Source: Actinophytocola sp036402745 (GTDB lineage Bacteria; Actinomycetota; Actinomycetes; Mycobacteriales; Pseudonocardiaceae). Taken from it: a stretch of 64,000 nt of DNA. The DNA is taken from the NCBI RefSeq assembly GCF_036402745.1, contig NZ_DASWSJ010000113.1, forward strand, positions 50,320 to 114,319, read 5' to 3'. The notes beneath the pieces were generated by a model, which was not told where the DNA came from, made no database searches, and saw nothing but the letters and a program-made list of their open reading frames with translations. The position numbers were made by a program, and so were the translations under genes. This document shows positions 25,186-33,125 of the stretch, piece by piece (the stretch's first letter is position 1; each line of letters opens with the position of its first letter).

Positions 25186-25542
25186 TCACGCCGCGACGTC
25201 CGCCAGCCGGGCCGGCTCGACGGGGGAGCAGCCGCCGAGGAACGCGGCGACGATCTCGGCGCACAGGTCGGGGAGTGCCGCCGCGATGTGGTAGCCGTCG
25301 ACCGGTAGCACGAGGAAGCCGTAGGAGTCACGGACCTCGGCGTTCCACACGTCCTGCGAGGCGCCGTCGGCGATCGGGCGGTACCGCCTGGACAGGTGCG
25401 GCACCCAGGCCGTCCACGAGCGGGCCGACTCCGCCATGCCGTGCACCAGCAGCACGGTCTCCGGCTCCGGTCCCCACAGGTCGGCGTGGCACTCCTCGGC
25501 GGAGTACATCGTGCAGGCGTCGCTTGTCTCGATGGCGGGCAT
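25186..25542 (-). pseudogene. Alpha/beta hydrolase with a large internal deletion
   Basis: The 118-codon frame starts like an alpha/beta hydrolase: TVLLVHGMAESARSWTAWVP near residue 25, with the oxyanion HG motif. It then passes directly into what looks like the C-terminal end of such an enzyme, SYGFLVLPVDGYHIAAALPD and CAEIVAAFL, which carries the triad His. The middle, including the GxSxG nucleophile elbow and cap, is missing, roughly 150 residues. The frame stays open through the junction, so a short protein could be made but could not be a normal hydrolase. It is divergent from a strong promoter at 25576. Confidence 0.65.
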
Positions 25543-25575
25543 TGCCCCAAGCCTCCCGGTCGGTGAGCGCGGTCG

Positions 25576-25604
25576 TTGACAGGCCATATGACATATCATA
25601 TATT
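25576..25604 (+). promoter_or_regulatory. Near-consensus sigma-70 promoter with an operator palindrome in the spacer
   Basis: TTGACA (25576-25581) and TATATT (25599-25604) are separated by exactly 17 bases. The spacer and -10 contain a perfect inverted repeat, ATATGA-CATA-TCATAT (25586-25601), which strikingly breaks the local GC richness. The palindrome resembles sites of GntR-type repressors. It points toward the permease remnant and the binding-lipoprotein gene 430 bases downstream. The 494-base gap 25543-26036 otherwise holds the permease tail and an open frame near 25893-26023 (FLRNADLMTRYRPIDHVHRF) that I cannot identify. Confidence 0.6.
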
Positions 25605-25667
25605 CTCGCCACCGGTGCGCTCACTCGAGCGAAATGGGCACCGGCTAGTGGTTGGCAGGGTGAGCGT

Positions 25668-25769
25668 GGCATCGACGTCTACGCGGGAATCGTGCTTCTC
25701 ATGTTCTTCGCCACCGTGCTGCTCGCCGTGATGCAGGCGATCGAGCGGCGGGTCATGCACTGGAACACC
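25668..25769 (+). pseudogene. C-terminal tail of an ABC transporter permease
   Basis: A frame reading GIDVYAGIVLLMFFATVLLA and then QAIERRVMHWN matches the last transmembrane helix and terminal arginine-rich end of SsuC/TauC-type permeases. Nothing of the other five helices is present. It lies upstream of an SsuA/NMT1-like binding protein, so it is probably the relic of that system's permease. The tail assignment rests on a short segment. Confidence 0.5.
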
Positions 25770-26036
25770 AACCCGGCCGCGATCATCGCCGCGGCGGCCG
25801 ACGAGTCCATCAAGGGCGTGGTGGCCCAGCCGGTGATCGCCGACGGTGCGGACTGGCTGCACCGGATGCGCCCGCGGCGCGCGGTCGATGAGCAGCTCCC
25901 GGGGGTTCTTCCTGCGCAACGCCGACCTGATGACCCGCTACCGCCCGATCGACCACGTGCACCGGTTCGCGAAGCACCTCGTCTGCACGCCACCCATCAC
26001 CCGTTCCGCGCAACCACTCTGACCGAGAGGTGTCAC

Positions 26037-27080
26037 ATGAACCGTGCTCGCGCACCAAGGTTGGCCGCGGCACTGTCGGCGGTCGTGCTCGTCGGGCTCG
26101 CCGCGTGTGGGCAGGACACCGCCGCCGGCCCCGGGGCCCTGACGCCGGTCACCATCGTGATCGGCAACACCATCAACTTCGCCGCGCCGCATGTCGCGCT
26201 GGAGAAGGGATTCTGGAAGGACGAGGGTCTCGATGTCGACCTCGTCAACATCCAGCACGGGGCGCCGACCGCGCTCGCGTCGATGATCCAGGGCGACTCG
26301 TTCATGGCCTTCACCGGTGGGCCGACGGTCATCGCGCCGATCGCCGAAGGTGCCCCGCTCCAGCTGCTCGTGACGGTGGGTCTCGGCTACTCGGTCGAGC
26401 TGACCGGGCGGGCCGAGTTCCTGAAGGACCGGGGGATCACCGCGGACTCGTCCATAGCGGACAAGGTGAAAGCGCTGCGTGGCGCCAGGCTCGGCTACGA
26501 CACGCCCGGCGGGTCCATGGACCGCTTCTACCGCCACATCCTCGGGCGGTACGGCCTGGACGCGGACAAGGACACCACGATGATCGCGCTGAACAACCCG
26601 CAGGGCGAGATGGCCGCCCTGCGCCAGGGCAAGATCGACGTGATGGCGGGATCGCCGCCGGTCGGCGTGACCGCGGAGTTCGAGGGCGCGGGCACGTTGT
26701 TCCTGCGCCCCTCCGAGGTGCCGGGACTGAAGGACTACCCGTACCTCATCGGCTCGACGACCAAGAAGCAGCTCGCCGACCGGCCGGCGCAGCTCGAGGG
26801 CGTCATCCGCGGGCTCCAGCGGGCCTTCGACTTCCTCGGTTCGGACCCGGACGCGTGCAAGGCGATCGTCCGGAAGTCCTTCCCGGACATGAGGCAGGAG
26901 GCCTTCGACGCGGCGTTCAAGGACGTCCTCCCGGTGATCCCCGACTCGCCGCTCATCACGAAGAAGTCGTTCGGCGTGCTGGCCGACTTCGAGCGGAGCA
27001 ACGGCTCGAAGGCGGACTTCGACTACGCCGCGATCGTGCCGGCGGACTTCGTCACCAAGGCACTCGGAAAGGAACGGTGA
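26037..27080 (+). CDS. NMT1/SsuA-like substrate-binding lipoprotein of an ABC importer
   Basis: This is an extracytoplasmic solute-binding protein of the nitrate/taurine/thiamine-precursor (NMT1) type, 347 residues. The signal peptide ends in lipobox VGLAAC (Cys about residue 23). The mature part has FAAPHVALEKGFWKDEGLDV near residue 45, SFMAFTGGPTVIAPIAEGAP near residue 88, and LRGARLGYDTPGGSMDRFYR near residue 147. The ATG at 26037 follows GAGAGG. No ATPase and no intact permease gene is near; only a permease tail lies upstream. It is followed two bases later by an alpha/beta hydrolase gene, suggesting uptake and hydrolysis of one substrate. Confidence 0.87.
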   Translation: MNRARAPRLAAALSAVVLVGLAACGQDTAAGPGALTPVTIVIGNTINFAAPHVALEKGFWKDEGLDVDLVNIQHGAPTALASMIQGDSFMAFTGGPTVIAPIAEGAPLQLLVTVGLGYSVELTGRAEFLKDRGITADSSIADKVKALRGARLGYDTPGGSMDRFYRHILGRYGLDADKDTTMIALNNPQGEMAALRQGKIDVMAGSPPVGVTAEFEGAGTLFLRPSEVPGLKDYPYLIGSTTKKQLADRPAQLEGVIRGLQRAFDFLGSDPDACKAIVRKSFPDMRQEAFDAAFKDVLPVIPDSPLITKKSFGVLADFERSNGSKADFDYAAIVPADFVTKALGKER

Positions 27081-27082
27081 CC

Positions 27083-27907
27083 ATGCCGACGGTGCTGCTC
27101 CCGGACGGCGCGGAGCTCAACTGCCTGGTCGACGACTTCCGCTGGCCGTGGGAGGAGTCGGTCCCGGTCTTCATGGTGCACGGGTTCGGCCGCAACGCGC
27201 GCTTCTGGGACTGCTGGGTGCCGCGGGTCGCCGGGGCGCACCGGGTCTACCGGCCCGAGATCCGCGGCTGCGGCGAGTCCCCCGTGCCGCCCCGGGACTT
27301 CGAGTTCGAGGCGGCGGACCTGGCCACCGACCTCCTGCACGTGATGGACCGGCTGGAGCTGGAGCGGGTGCACTGGGTGGGCGAGCACTCCGGCTCCCTG
27401 CTCGGGATGCTGGTCGCCCTGGCCGAGCCGGCGCGGATCGCGAGCCTGGTCCTGTGTGACGCCCCGACGCACATTCCCCGCCGCATCCACGACGACGTGT
27501 ACCCGATGGGCGAGCCCAGCACCGCCGCGGCACTGGAGAAGTACGGCGTCGCGCAGTGGTGCGCCAAGACCATCGACTACCGGCTCGACACCCGCCACGC
27601 CGACCCGCGCCTCGTCGACTGGTACGTCGAACAGATGGGGAGGACACCCGTCCACGTGGCCGCCGGCCTGACCAACTGCTTCGGCAGGGTCAGCATCGCC
27701 GACCGGGTCGAGGAGGTCGCGAGCCCGACCCTCCTGCTGATTGGCGGCGCCAGCGGCTGGGTCGCCGAGCAGCAGGTCGCCTCGGCGGCCCGGCTGCCGC
27801 ACGCGCGCTCGGTCGTGTTCGACGAGTACGGCCACGGGGTCAACCTCCTGGCCCCCGACCGGTGCGTCGACGCGGCCCTCGAGTTCTGGCGGGACCTGGA
27901 CGGCTGA
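27083..27907 (+). CDS. Alpha/beta hydrolase
   Basis: This is a 274-residue cytoplasmic hydrolase of the alpha/beta fold. The oxyanion motif is VFMVHGFGRNARFWDCWVP near residue 28 and the nucleophile elbow is WVGEHSGSLLGM near residue 97 with Ser in HSG. The triad His is in EYGHGVNLLAP near residue 252. Cap-domain Trp and Tyr residues (VDWYVEQMGR) resemble C-C bond hydrolases or esterases of the MhpC/BphD type. It forms an operon with the preceding binding protein, and a hairpin terminator follows. Substrate is unknown. Confidence 0.85.
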   Translation: MPTVLLPDGAELNCLVDDFRWPWEESVPVFMVHGFGRNARFWDCWVPRVAGAHRVYRPEIRGCGESPVPPRDFEFEAADLATDLLHVMDRLELERVHWVGEHSGSLLGMLVALAEPARIASLVLCDAPTHIPRRIHDDVYPMGEPSTAAALEKYGVAQWCAKTIDYRLDTRHADPRLVDWYVEQMGRTPVHVAAGLTNCFGRVSIADRVEEVASPTLLLIGGASGWVAEQQVASAARLPHARSVVFDEYGHGVNLLAPDRCVDAALEFWRDLDG

Positions 27908-27950
27908 GCGGCCCGTCTCGGCCAGAACTTCGCCGTGCGGAGCGCCGAGA

Positions 27951-27987
27951 GCGAGGGCGCCGGCGGTACGTGAACCGGCGCCCTCGC
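27951..27987 (+). terminator. Terminator hairpin, 13-bp perfect stem
   Basis: GCGAGGGCGCCGG (27951-27963) pairs perfectly with CCGGCGCCCTCGC (27975-27987) around an 11-base loop, 43 bases after the hydrolase stop. No U-run follows. Confidence 0.8.
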
Positions 27988-28058
27988 AGCGCCGAGTAGC
28001 GTCACGGCCCCGAACGCGATATCGGTTGGCGTGCGACAGCCGAGCGAAGGGATCACCC

Positions 28059-28463
28059 ATGACCAGCGTCGAGCCTGAGACCCAGCATCATCCCGTCGTC
28101 GCGTTGACCCGGGAGCGGCGGGCGACGGATCTCCAGCTGCGGGTGGCGGACAAGATCACCTCGTTCGCCGGGTCGATGCCGTTCGTCTACCTGCACGCGG
28201 GCTTGTTCGCGGCCTGGATGATCCTCTTCGAGGCCAGCCCGTGGCCGACGCTGACCCTGGTGGTGTCGCTGGAGGCCATCTTCCTGTCGACGTTCGTCAT
28301 GATCGGCCAGAACCGCCAGTCCGCCTTTCAGCAGGCGAAGGCCGACCATGACTTCGTCGAGCAGGAGCTAGAGCTGAAGACGAACACCGAGCTGACGCGT
28401 GCCGTGCACGCGATGACCACGGAGCTCCACCGCCGCCTGGTCGAGGACCCCGACCGGCGCTAG
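28059..28463 (+). CDS. DUF1003 membrane protein
   Basis: This is a 134-residue membrane protein of unknown function. Two transmembrane helices (FAGSMPFVYLHAGLFAAWMI near residue 38 and the LVVSLEAIFLSTFVMIGQNR region near residue 65) are followed by a charged helix, AFQQAKADHDFVEQELELKT. This is the standard DUF1003 architecture. It is convergent with a small DUF6307-like gene, eight bases apart. Confidence 0.88.
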   Translation: MTSVEPETQHHPVVALTRERRATDLQLRVADKITSFAGSMPFVYLHAGLFAAWMILFEASPWPTLTLVVSLEAIFLSTFVMIGQNRQSAFQQAKADHDFVEQELELKTNTELTRAVHAMTTELHRRLVEDPDRR

Positions 28464-28470
28464 CGCCGGC

Positions 28471-28626
28471 TCAGCGCGAGCTTTCCGGGATGTGGTCGAT
28501 GGCGTAGACGACCTGGACGGCGAGATCGCGCGAGGCCTTGTCGCCGAGCTTGGAGTTCTTCCGCAGGACTTCCTGGACGAACGTGACCCGCTGCTCGTAG
28601 CGCGAGACGAACTGGACATCGCTCAT
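28471..28626 (-). CDS. Small DUF6307-like protein
   Basis: This is a 51-residue helical protein with the sequence type RYEQRVTFVQEVLRKNSKLG followed by LAVQVVYAIDHIPESSR. This resembles the small actinobacterial DUF6307 family; that assignment is from memory. The ATG at 28626 has AAGGAGC eight bases upstream, so it is very likely expressed. It lies 80 bases downstream of a glycosyltransferase on the same strand. Function is unknown. Confidence 0.7.
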   Translation of the reverse strand: MSDVQFVSRYEQRVTFVQEVLRKNSKLGDKASRDLAVQVVYAIDHIPESSR

Positions 28627-28706
28627 GCGGTGCTCCTTGAGGGGTTTGCCGGAGAGGCTGGCACCGCGAACTGGGATGTCGTCATGTCCGGAGAGTCTCA
28701 GTGTAC

Positions 28707-29843
28707 TCACTCGGCGGCTGCCAGCTCCGCCAGGCCGCCGCCCTGACGTGTGCGGACCGGCGCCTCCGCTGACGGCGCGCGGACCAGCTCCTCGAGCTGC
28801 CGGACGATGGCCGCCGGTGGGATCGCCTGCGGCCGGGCGAACACCCGCAGCAGCGTGTCCACGGACTGCTCGACGGTGAACCGCGTGCCGGCGTCCTGCC
28901 GGGCGGCCGGCGGGAACGGCCCGCTGTCGACGGCCTCGCGGATGCCCCACGCGAGCGCCTCGGCGTTGTCCGGCTTGACGAGCATCACCCCGCCGCAGTC
29001 GGTCTCGGGAAGGCCGCCGTCGTCGGACGCGATCACCCAGCAGCCCGAGTGCTGCGCCTCGATCGAGACGATGCCGAAGGTCTCGTGCCAGTACTGGCTG
29101 TTGGACGGCATCACCACGATGTCGTGGTCGGCCATCAGGGCCGCCATCGTGGCCGGGGTCCGGCAGGTGTCGACCACGGAGATGCCGGGATGCTCGCCGA
29201 GCAGCCGCTCGATGATCTTGCCCTGCGGCTTGTCCGCGCCCGCGGTCGTCGCGGTGAACGTGAGGTCGACGTCCTGCTCGATGATGTCGATGTGCAGGGT
29301 CTCCAGCAGCGTGTAGACGCCCTTCTCCGGGCTCAGCCGGCCGGCGAACAGGACCCGGGTCTTGCCGGACACCCGGCGCGGCCGGGGCTGCGTGGCGAAG
29401 CACGGCTCGGCGAACGGGTAGACGACGTTGATCGTCTCGACGTCGACGTCGAGGTATGCCGACCACAGCTCGGCCGCGTACCGGCTGGTGGCGATCAGCG
29501 CGCGATCCCTGGTCCCCTCGACGGCGAACGCCTTCTGCTCCTCCCGGATGGGCGGCGGGTTGTGCAGGATCAGGAACGCCGGGTGCCTCGTCGCGACCGG
29601 GTGGGGCTCGTTGACGAAGACGACGGTGCCCTCGAGCGCGCCGATGTCGGCCACGGCCGGCAAGGACAGGAACGGGATGTCGGTGAACTCGTCCCTCCCG
29701 TCGCCGGTGCCCAGGCCGATGGTGACCACCTGCGCGGGTATGCCGCGCCGGGTCAGCTCCCGGACCTGGCCGACGGTGTAGTTCTCGGAGCCGCCTGTGC
29801 CGGCGGGGAGCGGGTTTCCCGGGGACCAGATGAACGAGATCAA
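28707..29843 (-). CDS. GT4-family glycosyltransferase
   Basis: This is a 378-residue GT-B fold glycosyltransferase that would transfer a sugar from a nucleotide donor. The N-terminal domain begins ISFIWSPGNPLPAGTGGSEN, with the acceptor-binding Gly-rich loop. The C-terminal domain has VLFAGRLSPEKGVYTLLETL near residue 175 and the donor site HETFGIVSIEAQHSGCWVIA near residue 265, an E-x7-E type motif. The start codon is apparently TTG (29843), because the N-terminus from there is the family form and no ATG or GTG is better placed. It lies downstream of the epimerase gene on the same strand, after a 218-base gap in which I see only the recurring word GTCCACTGTGGA. Confidence 0.87.
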   Translation of the reverse strand: MISFIWSPGNPLPAGTGGSENYTVGQVRELTRRGIPAQVVTIGLGTGDGRDEFTDIPFLSLPAVADIGALEGTVVFVNEPHPVATRHPAFLILHNPPPIREEQKAFAVEGTRDRALIATSRYAAELWSAYLDVDVETINVVYPFAEPCFATQPRPRRVSGKTRVLFAGRLSPEKGVYTLLETLHIDIIEQDVDLTFTATTAGADKPQGKIIERLLGEHPGISVVDTCRTPATMAALMADHDIVVMPSNSQYWHETFGIVSIEAQHSGCWVIASDDGGLPETDCGGVMLVKPDNAEALAWGIREAVDSGPFPPAARQDAGTRFTVEQSVDTLLRVFARPQAIPPAAIVRQLEELVRAPSAEAPVRTRQGGGLAELAAAE

Positions 29844-30061
29844 CGTGTGCTGCCTACGATTCCACAGTGGACATACCGACCGCGGGCCGGTCGGCGGCGC
29901 AGTTCAATCCTTCGGCGAATGCTCGGAAACGGTGCTCGGACCCAGGATGTCGGCGGGAACCACGACATGACTGACTGGGACGGTCACCGGACAGTAGCAC
30001 GTGCGATGACCCCGCCGGCCGGACTGAGTCGGTGCTCACCCGCCGGCCGGGCGGTCGGGGA

Positions 30062-30910
30062 TCAGGACCGCCAGGTGTGCACCGGCTCGTAGCCCAGCAC
30101 CCGGCGGGCCTTGTCGATGGACAGCAGCGTCTCGTGCGGGCCGAACTCCCGCTTGCGCGGTACGTCGGGGTACACCTCGGCGAGCAGCTCGTCGTTGGGC
30201 CTCGACATCACCGTGTCCGCGTTGGCGATGACGAACACCTCGAAGCCGGTGCCGTCGTGGGCCAGCGCCCGGCGGACCGCCTGCGCGCCGTCGCGCGCGT
30301 CGATGTAGGACCACAGGTTCCAGCTGCGGAGCCGGGCATCGGCGTCGAACGACGGGAAGGCGGCGTAGTCGGCGGGCTCCATGACGTTGGAGAACCGCAG
30401 GCCGATGATCTTCAGCGCCGGGTCCCAGCGGCAGAACTGCGCGGCCATCTGCTCGTCCAGGAGCTTGCCGAGCGAGTAGGCGGTCTCCGGCCGGCCGGGG
30501 TACTCCTCGTCGACCGGGACGTAGGGCGGCGGGGTGTCGAACGGCAGCCCGAGCACGGTCTCGCTGGAGGCCCACACGACGTTGCGGATGCCGGCCAGGC
30601 GCGCCGCGGCGAACACGTTGTACGTCGACGGCACGTTGTTGGCGAACGTTGCCGCGTTGCCGGCGACCCCCGGGCCGGGGATGGCCGCCAGGTGCACGAC
30701 CGCGTCGACCCCGTCATGACGCGCGTCGATGCCGGTCAGCGCCTCGACGACCTGGCCGTAGTCGGTGAGGTCGACCCGGGTGTGCGGGCAGACCGGCTCG
30801 GCGGGCGGCGCCAGGTCGAGGTTGTGCACCTCCCAGCCGTGCTCGAGCAGCTCGGCCACGACCGCCCGGCCGAGCTTGCCGCTTCCACCGGTGACCGCGA
30901 CGCGCGCCAT
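30062..30910 (-). CDS. NAD-dependent epimerase/dehydratase (extended SDR)
   Basis: This is a 282-residue extended short-chain dehydrogenase acting on a sugar or nucleotide-sugar-like substrate. The Rossmann motif is VAVTGGSGKLGRAVV near residue 4, the active-site region has VWASSETVLG near residue 112, and the catalytic Tyr-Lys pair is AYSLGKLLDEQ near residue 143. NAD is expected from Asp in NLDLAP. The start ATG at 30910 has GGAGG upstream. It lies 49 bases after the SGNH hydrolase gene and may be the last member of that minus-strand operon. Substrate unknown. Confidence 0.87.
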   Translation of the reverse strand: MARVAVTGGSGKLGRAVVAELLEHGWEVHNLDLAPPAEPVCPHTRVDLTDYGQVVEALTGIDARHDGVDAVVHLAAIPGPGVAGNAATFANNVPSTYNVFAAARLAGIRNVVWASSETVLGLPFDTPPPYVPVDEEYPGRPETAYSLGKLLDEQMAAQFCRWDPALKIIGLRFSNVMEPADYAAFPSFDADARLRSWNLWSYIDARDGAQAVRRALAHDGTGFEVFVIANADTVMSRPNDELLAEVYPDVPRKREFGPHETLLSIDKARRVLGYEPVHTWRS

Positions 30911-30959
30911 CCAGCCTCCTCGTTGTGCCGACAGGGCGAGGACAGGCTACGGCCCGCGG

Positions 30960-31778
30960 CTACACGTCCCGGCGGCCCGCCCGGCCGGTGAGCGTCTCGA
31001 CCAGCGTGCGGGCGATGGCGGTCTGGCCCGCCAGGGTCGGGTGCACCCCGTCCTCGCCCTGCAGGCCGGGGTCGGCCGGCATGCCGAACGTGGCGACCAG
31101 GTCGACGAGCGGGCCGTCGAGCTCGCGCATCGCGGTGGCGAGGGCACCGATGTCGTCGTTGCGCCAGGTCGAGCCGCCGAACCGGAACGCCGGGAACCCG
31201 GCCACCCGGTCCTCGTGCACCGGCACCGGGGTGAGCCACACCCAGCTCGCGGCCGGCGCGATCGCCCGCATCCGCGCCAGGTTCGCGACGCTCGCGGTCG
31301 GACCCACCTGCGGGACGGTCGGCTCCGGCCCGACCCGGGTGACGTCGTTGCCGCCTAGCGCGCACAGCACCCAGTCCGGCTTGGTGCCGGCGACGGTGGC
31401 CGGCCAGCGGCGCAGCACCATCGTCGTCGTGTGCGCGGACAGGCCGCCGTTGACCACCCGCACGCCCAGCTCCGGCCGGCGCTGCTCGAGCAGGTACCGC
31501 AGGATCTCCGCCCACGACTGCAGGTCGTCGGTGACGCTGTCGCCGACCGCGAGCACCGTCTCCCCGGCGGCGAACGGGAGCCCGTCGACGCGAGCGGCGA
31601 ACGCGGCGTCGGCGAGGAGGTCCCTCGCCGCGGACTCGGCCCGCGCGGCGAACCCGGCGCGGACGGACTCGTACTCGGCCGCCGTCAACCCGAACACCGC
31701 CGGCAGCGCGTCGGTCATCCCCGGCAGGTAGCCGTAGAGCTTGTCCAGGTGGGTGTACTGCAACCAGCTCGTGGTCAT
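30960..31778 (-). CDS. SGNH/GDSL hydrolase
   Basis: This is a 272-residue esterase or acylhydrolase of the SGNH fold. Block I is VLAVGDSVTDDLQSWAEIL near residue 74 with the nucleophile Ser. Block II is VVNGGLSAHTTT near residue 105, block III is CALGGNDVTR near residue 128, and block V is EDGVHPTLAGQ near residue 245 with the Asp-His pair. It has no signal peptide, so it should act in the cytoplasm. The start overlaps the SDR stop (ATGA) and has GAGGAGC upstream. Substrate unknown. Confidence 0.9.
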   Translation of the reverse strand: MTTSWLQYTHLDKLYGYLPGMTDALPAVFGLTAAEYESVRAGFAARAESAARDLLADAAFAARVDGLPFAAGETVLAVGDSVTDDLQSWAEILRYLLEQRRPELGVRVVNGGLSAHTTTMVLRRWPATVAGTKPDWVLCALGGNDVTRVGPEPTVPQVGPTASVANLARMRAIAPAASWVWLTPVPVHEDRVAGFPAFRFGGSTWRNDDIGALATAMRELDGPLVDLVATFGMPADPGLQGEDGVHPTLAGQTAIARTLVETLTGRAGRRDV

Positions 31779-32584
31779 CGCTGCTCCTCGGAAGGCTTGG
31801 TGGGACGGGAGAACGGCGGCATCCCGGCCAGCAGGCCGCCGTCGACGGGCACGATCGCGCCGGTGACGAACTCCGCGCCCGGCCCGCACAGCCAGACCGC
31901 GGCGGCCGCGACCTCCTCGGGCCGGCCGAGCCGCCGCGCCGGCACGGACGCGGCGACGTGTTCCCGGGCCACCGGGCCGGCCCGGTCGAGGTTCTCGGTG
32001 TGGATGGGGCCCGGCTCGAGCGCGTTGACCCGGATGCCGGCGGCCGCGTAGTCGAGGGCCGCGGTGCGGGTGAGGCCGACCAGGCCGGACTTGGCCGACA
32101 CGTAGCCGGCCAGGCCGCCCACCGGCCACTGCGCCGCCGTGGAGGACATGTTGACGATCGCCCCGCCGCCCCCGGCCAGCATCGCGGGGATCTGGAACTT
32201 CATCGCCAGGAACACCCCGCGCAGGCTGACCGCGATCGCGCTGTCGAAGTCCGCGACCGCGACGTCGGCGAGGGGAGTCGGGCCGTGCCCGCCGCCCGCG
32301 GCGTTGTTGACCGCGACGTCGAGCCGGCCGTACGCGCCGACGGTCTGCTCGACCAGCCGGCTGACCGAGTCCGCGTACCGCACGTCGGTGGGGACGACGA
32401 TCGCGCTCCCGCCGCGGCCGGTGATCTCCTCGGCCACGGCGTGCAACGCCTGCTCGTCCCGCGCGGCGAGCACGACCTTGGCGCCGGCTTCGCTCATGGC
32501 CCTGGCCGTCGCCGCGCCGATGCCCCGGCTGGCGCCGGTGACGAGCGCGACGCGGCCCTCGAGGGAACGGTTCGTTGTCGACAT
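31775..32584 (-). CDS. Short-chain dehydrogenase/reductase
   Basis: This is a 269-residue classical SDR oxidoreductase. The cofactor motif is VALVTGASRGIGAATA near residue 12, the NNAAG segment is near residue 92, and the catalytic Ser is in IVNMSSTAAQW near residue 140. The Tyr-x3-Lys is AGYVSAKSGL near residue 160. A residue pattern AARDE after strand 2 favours NADP. It is translated with the NTF2-like gene upstream (7-base gap) and the SGNH hydrolase downstream (ATGA overlap). It probably reduces or oxidises a hydroxyl shared with those enzymes' substrate. Confidence 0.92.
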   Translation of the reverse strand: MSTTNRSLEGRVALVTGASRGIGAATARAMSEAGAKVVLAARDEQALHAVAEEITGRGGSAIVVPTDVRYADSVSRLVEQTVGAYGRLDVAVNNAAGGGHGPTPLADVAVADFDSAIAVSLRGVFLAMKFQIPAMLAGGGGAIVNMSSTAAQWPVGGLAGYVSAKSGLVGLTRTAALDYAAAGIRVNALEPGPIHTENLDRAGPVAREHVAASVPARRLGRPEEVAAAAVWLCGPGAEFVTGAIVPVDGGLLAGMPPFSRPTKPSEEQR

Positions 32585-32591
32585 GTCGGCC

Positions 32592-33008
32592 TCAGGGCCG
32601 GCTCGGGCGGCCGGGGATCGGCGGCGCGCCGGGCGTGCCGGCGACGAAGCTGGTGTGCACGTGCGCCACCCGCCAGCCGTCGGTCTCCCCGCGCAGGACG
32701 ATCGTGGCGCGCAGGGCCTGGGGCACCGGGTGTCCCTGGTAGGTGCCCTCGCCGGTCTGCAGGGCCAGGACGACGGCGTGGTCGCCGTGCTCCTTGACCC
32801 GCGGGTCCTCCAGGCGCAGCGCCGAGTAGCGCAGCGCGCCGCTCGCGTGCCGGTCCAGCCACTCGGCCCGGCTGAGGACGAACCCCAGCGGGCCGACGCC
32901 GGCGAAGTCGTCGGTCAGCAGCGCGTCGATCGTGGCGGCGTCCCCGCCGGCCTCCGCGGCCACCCAGGCCGCCGCGGCGACTCCCGCGTCCTCGTGCGTG
33001 TCGTTCAT
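32592..33008 (-). CDS. SnoaL/NTF2-like protein
   Basis: This is a 138-residue protein of the NTF2/SnoaL fold (DUF4440-like), commonly a small isomerase, cyclase or steroid-type binding protein. Features are IDALLTDDFAGVGPLGFVLS near residue 30 and WRVAHVHTSFVAG near residue 115. It has an excellent ribosome binding site, AGGAGAAG. It is the first gene of the NTF2-SDR-SGNH operon and divergent from a large LuxR regulator (117-base gap), which may control it. Confidence 0.85.
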   Translation of the reverse strand: MNDTHEDAGVAAAAWVAAEAGGDAATIDALLTDDFAGVGPLGFVLSRAEWLDRHASGALRYSALRLEDPRVKEHGDHAVVLALQTGEGTYQGHPVPQALRATIVLRGETDGWRVAHVHTSFVAGTPGAPPIPGRPSRP

Positions 33009-33125
33009 GATCTTCTCCTGTCCGTGTCGTTACTGGTCACGACGCTAGGACGGTTGGCGCGCGGGCGAATCAGCAAAGTTGCCAGTCACGTGCGGCGGGC
33101 ACGAGACAGGCACTAGCCTCGGCGC

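Noticed and set aside
25596..25919. Minus-strand open frame in the gap before the NMT1-like gene
   Set aside because: His/Asp/Arg-rich shadow with no start signal; the plus strand here carries a permease-like helix.
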